A stretch of 11,207 nucleotides of DNA from Desulfobulbaceae bacterium (lineage in GTDB: Bacteria > Desulfobacterota > Desulfobulbia > Desulfobulbales > Desulfocapsaceae). The notes beneath the pieces were generated by a model. That model made no database searches. It worked only from the letters and a program-made list of their open reading frames with translations, and was not told the origin of the DNA. Where the stretch lies: NCBI GenBank assembly GCA_027067035.1, contig JAMOMO010000215.1, forward strand, positions 1-11,207, read 5' to 3'. Below, piece after piece: positions 7,649 through 11,207 of this stretch. A program made the position numbers and the translations under genes. Position 1 is the first letter of the stretch. Every line of letters begins with the position of its first letter.

Positions 7649-7655
7649 TGCAACA
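7649..7655. repeat. isolated TGCAACA half-site in the leader
   Basis: This 7-mer, preceded by AG, is identical to the arms of the upstream dyad (7934-7951). It lies about 35 bp before the start of the small membrane-protein gene, inside the predicted transcribed leader. It could be a downstream operator half-site for autorepression, or chance. Confidence 0.4.
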
Positions 7656-7676
7656 TTTTTGTGGCAGTTTCAGGGG

Positions 7677-7726
7677 TGTTCTGTCCAGCCGTATCGTCTG
7701 GTTCGATGGCTGTGACATGGAGAACA
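7677..7726 (-). promoter_or_regulatory. long interrupted hairpin in the leader of the sensor operon
   Basis: Nested complementary segments build one extended stem: TGTTCT (7677-7682) with AGAACA (7721-7726), GTC (7683-7685) with GAC (7714-7716), CAGCC (7686-7690) with GGCTG (7708-7712), and TCG (7694-7696) with CGA (7704-7706), around a 7-nt loop and with small bulges. It lies between the sigma-54-like promoter and the first gene, so it would be transcribed as part of the leader. No U-tract follows, which argues against a terminator. It may control mRNA stability or translation, or may be the target of an RNA-binding protein. Confidence 0.45.
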
Positions 7727-7781
7727 GGGTTTCAGCTGCCGTGACGAGGTTTTCTTGCTGGCCCACATCTGCAGTGAGCAA

Positions 7782-7797
7782 TGCACAAGTGATGCCA
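7782..7797 (-). promoter_or_regulatory. sigma-54-like -24/-12 promoter facing the membrane-protein/kinase genes
   Basis: Read on the minus strand the segment is TGGCAT-CACTT-GTGCA. The invariant GG and GC are present with exactly 10 bases between them, as in the TGGCAC-N5-TTGCA consensus. The -24 half is nearly perfect and the -12 half has one mismatch (G for T). Transcription would start near 7771, giving a leader of about 157 nt before the ATG at 7614. A sigma-54 activator gene lies immediately upstream and a dyad sits at enhancer distance, which strengthens the call. Confidence 0.6.
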
Positions 7798-7812
7798 GAA
7801 AAAAATGAAATC

Positions 7813-7825
7813 TAAGTATTTGAAA
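7813..7825 (-). promoter_or_regulatory. possible IHF-binding site between enhancer and promoter
   Basis: On the minus strand the bases read TTTCAAATACTTA, which fits the IHF consensus WATCAANNNNTTR at every fixed position but the second. It sits between the -24/-12 element and the dyad, where DNA bending would bring activator and polymerase together. The consensus is loose and the region is AT-rich, so a chance match is quite possible. Confidence 0.3.
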
Positions 7826-7914
7826 AATGGTGTGTTAACAAGTAGATGCTGTTTAATGAAACGGTGAAATTGTGTGGGGCAGGGGAATTCAGGGTTGAAA
7901 AGAGTGATTTGTGG

Positions 7915-7951
7915 TGCAACAAAAAAGAGTCAGTGCAACATAAGTGTTGCA
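7915..7951. promoter_or_regulatory. putative enhancer: TGCAACA half-site plus TGCAACA-N4-TGTTGCA dyad
   Basis: A perfect 7-bp inverted repeat (7934-7940 and 7945-7951, spacer TAAG) is joined by a third copy of the same 7-mer at 7915-7921, 19 bp away and in the same orientation as the first arm. The dyad centre lies about 171 bp upstream of the start point predicted for the sigma-54-like promoter. Dimeric Fis-type HTH activators of the NtrC family bind dyads of this kind. The activator gene ends only 11 bp away (stop at 7963), so its product is the natural candidate ligand. Confidence 0.6.
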
Positions 7952-7962
7952 TCGAGGGGGTG

Positions 7963-9375
7963 TTATTTGAAGTTCTCTGATTTCAGGGAATATTTTCTCA
8001 TGAGGCGCTGGAATGCCTGACGTTCCATGCCACTTTTTTTGGCGGCTGCTGAGACATTGCCGCTGTTGCTGAGAAGCTCATTGTTGAGATAGCTGATGGT
8101 GAATTTTGAGAGAAGTTTTTCTTTGGCTTTTTTGTAGGGAAGCTGGTTGAGACCGTCCGGAAAGCAGTCGTCGGGGTGATTGTGGCCGTAGTCACTGTCC
8201 TCTTCACCTTCATTCAGGTCACCTGGAGTTAAAACCGTGTCTGCCGCAAGTAATACGGCCCTGTTAATGGTGTTCTGGAATTCCCGGACATTTCCCTTCC
8301 AGGTTCTGTCCATCAGAAACTGCAGTGCCTCAGGGCTGAAGGAGAGATCTTTTCTGCCATACTCGCTGGAGTAGAGCGCCAGAAAATGATGGGCCAGCAG
8401 GGGAATGTCCTCCCGTATCTCATTTAATGACGGCAGTACTATACTCATCACATTGAGGCGGTAGTAGAGATCTTCCCTGAATTCTCCTCTGGCTATCTTC
8501 TCTTCAAGGTTCTGATTGGTGGAGGCCAGCACCCGTACATCCACCTTAATGGTCTTGGTCTGTCCCAGCGGCTGGATTTCTTTTTCCTGGAGGACCCGGA
8601 GGAGCTTTGTCTGAAGGCTCACGGGGATATCTGCAATTTCATCGAGGAGAATGGTGGATCCTTCTGCCTCAAGAAACAGGCCGTCCTTGTCGTGGTCTGC
8701 TCCGGTAAAGGCTCCCTTGCAGTAGCCAAAGAGCTCACTTTCAAGGATCTGCTCCGGCAGGGCGGGGCAGTTGACGGTGATCATCTTTTTGGCGGCGCGA
8801 TTGGATGCCATATGAACGGTGCGGGCGGCAACCTCTTTACCTGTCCCGGACTCGCCACGGATAAGCAGGGTTGCGTCGCTCTCCCCGAAACGGGTCAGGA
8901 GGTCTACTGTTTGTCGCAGTCGTTTGGATTTACCGATGAAATCTGTGGAGTTACAGTTGTTGATAACCTGCTTTTGGAGGCGGATGTTCTCCCGCAGGAG
9001 TCTGGTTCGTTCCAGGGCACGTTTGACCACACGGCTGATTTTGTCATTGTCAAAAGGCTTTTCGAAAAAGTCGTAGGCGCCGTTTTTGAGGGCCTTGACG
9101 GCAAGTTCCACTGTGCCGTAGCCGGTCATGATAATGGTTGAGATGGTGGGGTCGTTGGACTGTATAAAATTGAGTAGCTGCATGCCGTCAGTTTCCGGCA
9201 TGATAATATCAGTGAGAACCACATCGGGATTCCAGCTGACGATGAGCTGCTTTGCCTTGGCCCCGGTTGCAGCAAGGGAAATCTCGCAGTTGCACTTCTT
9301 TGCCAGGACCTTTTTCAAAAGATTGAGGAGATCCACTTCATCGTCAACGATGAGCAAGCGCATTTTATTTTTCAT
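7963..9375 (-). CDS. NtrC-family sigma-54-dependent response regulator
   Basis: This 470-aa enhancer-binding protein activates sigma-54 RNA polymerase when phosphorylated. It has a receiver domain (about 5-120) with D11-D12, phospho-acceptor D56, T84 and K106. A sigma-54 AAA+ domain (about 145-385) follows, with Walker A GESGTGKE (174-181), the sigma-54 contact loop GAFTGA (221-226), Walker B LLDE (243-246) and an arginine-finger segment REDLYYRLNV (about 300-309). A Fis-type helix-turn-helix lies near the C-terminus (about 436-465). All key residues are present, so it should be functional. The ATG at 9375 has a GGAG-containing site about 12 nt upstream, rather far; an in-frame ATG at 9363 has no better one. 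It lies just upstream of the predicted enhancer and the kinase cluster, which suggests it is phosphorylated by that kinase and controls the genes that follow. The 85-bp gap before it contains a GC-rich 10-bp palindrome (9442-9451) without a U-tract. Confidence 0.96.
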   Translation of the reverse strand: MKNKMRLLIVDDEVDLLNLLKKVLAKKCNCEISLAATGAKAKQLIVSWNPDVVLTDIIMPETDGMQLLNFIQSNDPTISTIIMTGYGTVELAVKALKNGAYDFFEKPFDNDKISRVVKRALERTRLLRENIRLQKQVINNCNSTDFIGKSKRLRQTVDLLTRFGESDATLLIRGESGTGKEVAARTVHMASNRAAKKMITVNCPALPEQILESELFGYCKGAFTGADHDKDGLFLEAEGSTILLDEIADIPVSLQTKLLRVLQEKEIQPLGQTKTIKVDVRVLASTNQNLEEKIARGEFREDLYYRLNVMSIVLPSLNEIREDIPLLAHHFLALYSSEYGRKDLSFSPEALQFLMDRTWKGNVREFQNTINRAVLLAADTVLTPGDLNEGEEDSDYGHNHPDDCFPDGLNQLPYKKAKEKLLSKFTISYLNNELLSNSGNVSAAAKKSGMERQAFQRLMRKYSLKSENFK

Positions 9376-9460
9376 GGATTCAGTTCTCTCCGGGGTGCCT
9401 GCTCAGTACAGACAGAGTGGAGCCGACATGGTGCTGAACATGCTGCGCAGCTGCGTGCAG

Positions 9461-9826
9461 TTAATGGATCACCGGCATGGTGCCAAGTACCTTGGCGTTA
9501 ATGGCCTCTTTTTCCTGATCGCTGGGTTCCGGCTTTGACCAGTGGATAAAGGCTTCGGTAACCCGCATGAAATCACCATTGTCTTTCTTGCATTTATCAC
9601 AGATACTTTCAGCCTGATCACGATACATGATCAGCTTGGAGGCAGGTTCACCGTCCCTGGCAACCGCAGCCATCTTTTTACAGCCGCACTCAAGGCGAAC
9701 TATAACCACGCCAATACCATCAGGGCTGCCTTCAAGGATTCCCTCCACCATGGCCTCTTCGTTTTTCTCTGCAACAAGGGCCCTGTTTTTGACCTTTTTG
9801 GCCGCTTTCTTTTTCTTCTTTGTCAT
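9461..9826 (-). CDS. small tetra-cysteine (zinc-ribbon-like) protein, unknown function
   Basis: I do not recognise this 121-aa soluble protein. It begins with a very basic stretch (Lys-rich, residues 3-14) and carries C47-x-C49 and C76-x2-C79, two Cys pairs 26 residues apart that could hold one zinc or iron. The basic tail could contact nucleic acid or the membrane surface. I chose the ATG at 9826, which has a GAGAGA site 6-7 nt upstream; an ATG at 9847 in the same frame has no ribosome site and would add seven residues. The gene is 85 bp upstream of the sigma-54 activator, on the same strand, and could share its message. No function is assigned. Confidence 0.8.
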   Translation of the reverse strand: MTKKKKKAAKKVKNRALVAEKNEEAMVEGILEGSPDGIGVVIVRLECGCKKMAAVARDGEPASKLIMYRDQAESICDKCKKDNGDFMRVTEAFIHWSKPEPSDQEKEAINAKVLGTMPVIH

Positions 9827-9883
9827 TGCTGTCTCTCTGTAGGTCATGCATACCCGGGTCCGTGATAAAAGGTGGCAACAGGT

Positions 9884-10141
9884 ATGCTGATGTGTTTGGT
9901 TTATCGTTCTTTGGTAAATAACAGCCCGGCTGTTCCCGCTCTGCGCCGTGATTTCCCCTGTCTGTCGGAAATGCAGGCTGCCTCGTTTGAGGGGGCTGGC
10001 TCAGCTCAGCTCTTGTTATTTCGTTCGAGTGAGGCAGGCAGCATCTCCATTGAACGCGCATTGATTCAGGAGATCGTAAAGGGAAAACCGGAAAATAACA
10101 GTATAAGACAGATGGATCTGGGGTCAATCTTTTTGTCCTGA
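9884..10141 (+). CDS. doubtful small ORF, hypothetical protein
   Basis: An 85-codon frame on the plus strand starts with ATG about 8 nt after an AAAAGGTGG ribosome-like site (9867-9875). It is followed 19 nt after its stop by a terminator-like hairpin (10160-10177). The product has no recognisable domain, no membrane helix and two Cys residues. Its codon choice is not obviously unlike that of its neighbours. Against it: no similarity I can name, divergent orientation, and an equally long minus-strand frame over the same bases. It may be a genuine lineage-specific gene or just an open stretch in the spacer. Confidence 0.3.
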   Translation: MLMCLVYRSLVNNSPAVPALRRDFPCLSEMQAASFEGAGSAQLLLFRSSEAGSISIERALIQEIVKGKPENNSIRQMDLGSIFLS

Positions 10142-10159
10142 ATAAATAGGATTTTTCCG

Positions 10160-10177
10160 TGGGCAGCGGCCCATTTT
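10160..10177 (+). terminator. short GC hairpin followed by T4
   Basis: TGGGC (10160-10164) pairs with GCCCA (10169-10173) across the tetraloop AGCG and is followed by TTTT. The stem is short, but the T-run makes it a plausible plus-strand intrinsic terminator. It would end any transcript of the small ORF at 9884-10141 before the ferredoxin gene. Confidence 0.4.
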
Positions 10178-10351
10178 GAATCGCTGAATTCCCCTTGAAA
10201 TGCTCCGATTATGCTTGACAAAAATCGGGTGTTGAATTAATTGACTATACACGAAACAAAGTGTTCCAGTATGGCGTTAATGCTTATGGAGACTGAGACA
10301 GATACCCTATTGTGTCTGTTTTTTATTTCTTAAATATTTTAGGAGGTTGTT
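10178..10351 (+). promoter_or_regulatory. ferredoxin upstream region with -35-like box and ribosome site
   Basis: A perfect TTGACA (10215-10220) could be a -35 box. The hexamer 17 bp downstream (TAATTG) is a poor -10, so the promoter call is weak; a TATACA at 10246-10251 is too far away for that box. AGGAGG (10341-10346), 5 nt before the ATG, is a very strong ribosome site and suits an abundantly made ferredoxin. A separate hairpin lies between the two signals (10296-10327). Confidence 0.35.
10296..10327 (+). terminator. weak terminator or attenuator-like hairpin in the ferredoxin leader
   Basis: AGACA (10296-10300) pairs with TGTCT (10313-10317), with an inner ATA/TAT pair, and is followed directly by GTTTTTTATTT. 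The stem is weak but the T-run is good. Because it lies after the possible promoter and before the ferredoxin ribosome site, it could attenuate ferredoxin expression, or end an upstream transcript. Confidence 0.3.
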
Positions 10352-10540
10352 ATGGCTTGGGAAGTAATTGTAGATAAAGACAAATGTGCTGGTGATGAAG
10401 AATGTGTAAACGCCTGTCCTGCTCAGGTTTACGAAATGGTAGACGGTAAGGCAGAGGTTGTTGAAGAAGACGAGTGTCTCGGTTGTGAGACCTGCGTTGA
10501 GGTTTGTCCTGAGGGCGCCATCACCGTAACTGAAGTCTAA
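10352..10540 (+). CDS. ferredoxin with one Asp-containing cluster site (Desulfovibrio africanus ferredoxin III-like)
   Basis: This 62-aa soluble electron carrier has two cluster motifs. The second is canonical: C42-x2-C45-x2-C48-x3-C52 followed by Pro. The first reads C12-x2-D15-x2-C18-x3-C22 followed by Pro, so the usual second Cys is Asp. By the known binding pattern of this fold, C12, D15, C18 and C52 hold cluster I, while C42, C45, C48 and C22 hold cluster II. In D. africanus ferredoxin III and in Pyrococcus ferredoxin the same Asp makes cluster I labile or interconvertible between [3Fe-4S] and [4Fe-4S] and able to take other metals. The protein is very acidic, as is usual for ferredoxins of anaerobes. 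An AGGAGG site and a following hairpin suggest a monocistronic, highly expressed gene. Its redox partners are unknown; it could serve the molybdoenzyme here, but it is on the other strand and probably separate. Confidence 0.96.
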   Translation: MAWEVIVDKDKCAGDEECVNACPAQVYEMVDGKAEVVEEDECLGCETCVEVCPEGAITVTEV

Positions 10541-10563
10541 GTCACTTAGAAAGCAGTTAGTTG

Positions 10564-10601
10564 CAAGCCCATTCTCCCTTTTTAAGGGGGGAATGGGCTT
10601 G
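10564..10601 (+). terminator. strong hairpin after the ferredoxin gene
   Basis: A 15-bp stem (10564-10578 with 10587-10601, one wobble pair) closes an 8-nt loop, starting 24 bp after the ferredoxin stop. The stem is GC-rich at both ends and should be very stable. The following bases (TCTCATTT) are only moderately T-rich, so termination may be incomplete or the hairpin may protect the message 3' end. Confidence 0.7.
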
Positions 10602-10775
10602 TCTCATTTATGGGACAGGCAGAGTGTATTGTAACAGTATATAAAGCATGAGCACCTATCGTCTTCTGGTTTTTTACTGTTCCAATGTACTTTGATGTCT
10701 GATTTACTACAGAATGAACTGCCACCCCGGGACAGATCTCTCAGACATTCTCTTCCTGAAAATTACCAGGTTCCA

Positions 10776-11207
10776 ATGGCTGGAAAACTTTCACACCTCA
10801 AACCCAATGCCTCTCGCTCGGCGCACCTCTTTGTCGCAGCGTTCATCTGGACCATTGTCGGCCTGTCTCTTATGGCCAGGGGTGGTATCTGGCTGATGGC
10901 CACGAATCAGTTATGGCTCATGGCACCGGCGCTGCTCCTTGGAACTGTGAAGTCAAAATATATGCTGGATCGTTCGGCTGAGAAAAGTATCAGACGGATT
11001 ATTGCCACCCGTGATGGCCGCTGTATCGGTGGAGTCTATTCCATCAAGACCTGGATGCTGGTGGCGGTGATGATGGCGGCAGGGATTGTTATGCGCAAAT
11101 CCTCCCTGCCGCGCGAATTTATGGGGTTCTTTTATTGTTCCATTGGCTGGGGTCTCTTTTATTCATCCAGAAATGCCTGGATTGCCTGGCGTCAGTGTGA
11201 GAAAATA
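10776..11207 (+). CDS. small membrane protein, 3' end outside the window
   Basis: An open frame runs from ATG 10776 to the end of the window without a stop, giving at least 144 residues. The product has a short basic start, a hydrophobic pair of helices at about 17-56, a basic loop with a segment like RRIIATRDGR, and two more helices at about 91-106 and 115-131. I do not recognise the family; four helices around a basic cytosolic loop suggest an inner-membrane protein of unknown role. The same frame can start at ATG 10695, adding 27 polar residues. I prefer 10776 because an AGG lies 5 nt upstream and the first helix follows soon, but the choice is close to even. A TATATAAAG stretch near 10638 might be part of a promoter, without a convincing -35 box. 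Confidence 0.75.
   Translation, partial: MAGKLSHLKPNASRSAHLFVAAFIWTIVGLSLMARGGIWLMATNQLWLMAPALLLGTVKSKYMLDRSAEKSIRRIIATRDGRCIGGVYSIKTWMLVAVMMAAGIVMRKSSLPREFMGFFYCSIGWGLFYSSRNAWIAWRQCEKI

Noticed and set aside
7159..7656. Longer start at 7656 for the small membrane protein
   Set aside because: It would put 14 mostly polar residues before a good signal sequence and would make the TGCAACA half-site part of the coding region.
8692..9141. 149-codon plus-strand frame inside the sigma-54 activator gene
   Set aside because: Antisense to the receiver and AAA+ coding sequence, whose motifs are all intact on the minus strand.
9848..9864. GG-N10-GC spacing before the tetra-cysteine gene as a second sigma-54 promoter
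   Set aside because: Only the GG and GC match; the rest of the -24 and -12 boxes (CGGACC, TATGCA) is far from consensus, and the predicted start is too close to the gene.
9732..10127. 131-codon minus-strand frame upstream of the tetra-cysteine gene
   Set aside because: Composition is Pro/Arg/Gln-rich without domain, it overlaps the better-supported gene at 9461-9826 in another frame, and it has no ribosome site.
1..11207. CRISPR array, insertion sequence, prophage or tRNA gene
   Set aside because: No regularly spaced repeats, transposase or integrase motifs, or clover-leaf sequence were seen on either strand by reading; no computed search was possible.

Overview
The window looks like chromosomal DNA of an anaerobic, sulfur-metabolising member of the Desulfobacterota, with Desulfobulbaceae/Desulfocapsaceae-like organisms the best guess. 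This is inferred from family content only: a molybdopterin oxidoreductase with a four-cluster iron-sulfur partner, a TauE/SafE-type anion transporter, sigma-54 regulation, and a small ferredoxin closely resembling the Desulfovibrio africanus ferredoxin III type. No rRNA, tRNA, CRISPR array, insertion sequence or prophage gene was seen.

Positions 1-9826 are almost entirely minus-strand genes, so the layout is best read from high to low coordinates. First come a small tetra-cysteine protein (9826-9461) and a full NtrC-type sigma-54 activator (9375-7963). A control region of about 350 bp follows (7615-7962), then a small His-containing membrane protein (7614-7159) overlapping a PAS histidine kinase (7162-5570), and a stand-alone receiver protein (5563-5201). 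The presumed output genes come next: an exported-domain TauE/SafE transporter (5056-3359), a three-helix membrane protein with a cytosolic helical loop (3243-2614), a cytoplasmic-type molybdoenzyme (2587-473), and its 16-Cys iron-sulfur subunit (476-24).

The control region holds a sigma-54-like -24/-12 element facing the membrane-protein/kinase genes. It also holds a perfect TGCAACA-N4-TGTTGCA dyad plus extra half-sites about 140-180 bp upstream, an IHF-like match in between, and a strong leader hairpin. This is the classic layout of an enhancer-dependent promoter, and the likely activator is encoded immediately upstream. I infer one sensory-plus-metabolic locus: membrane sensor, kinase, receiver and activator controlling a transporter and a cytoplasmic molybdoenzyme, possibly for a sulfur oxyanion. 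The substrate cannot be read from the sequence.

From about 9850 onward the signals are on the plus strand: a doubtful small ORF with a terminator-like hairpin after it, a confident 62-aa ferredoxin (10352-10540) with a terminator-like hairpin, and a membrane protein that runs off the window end.
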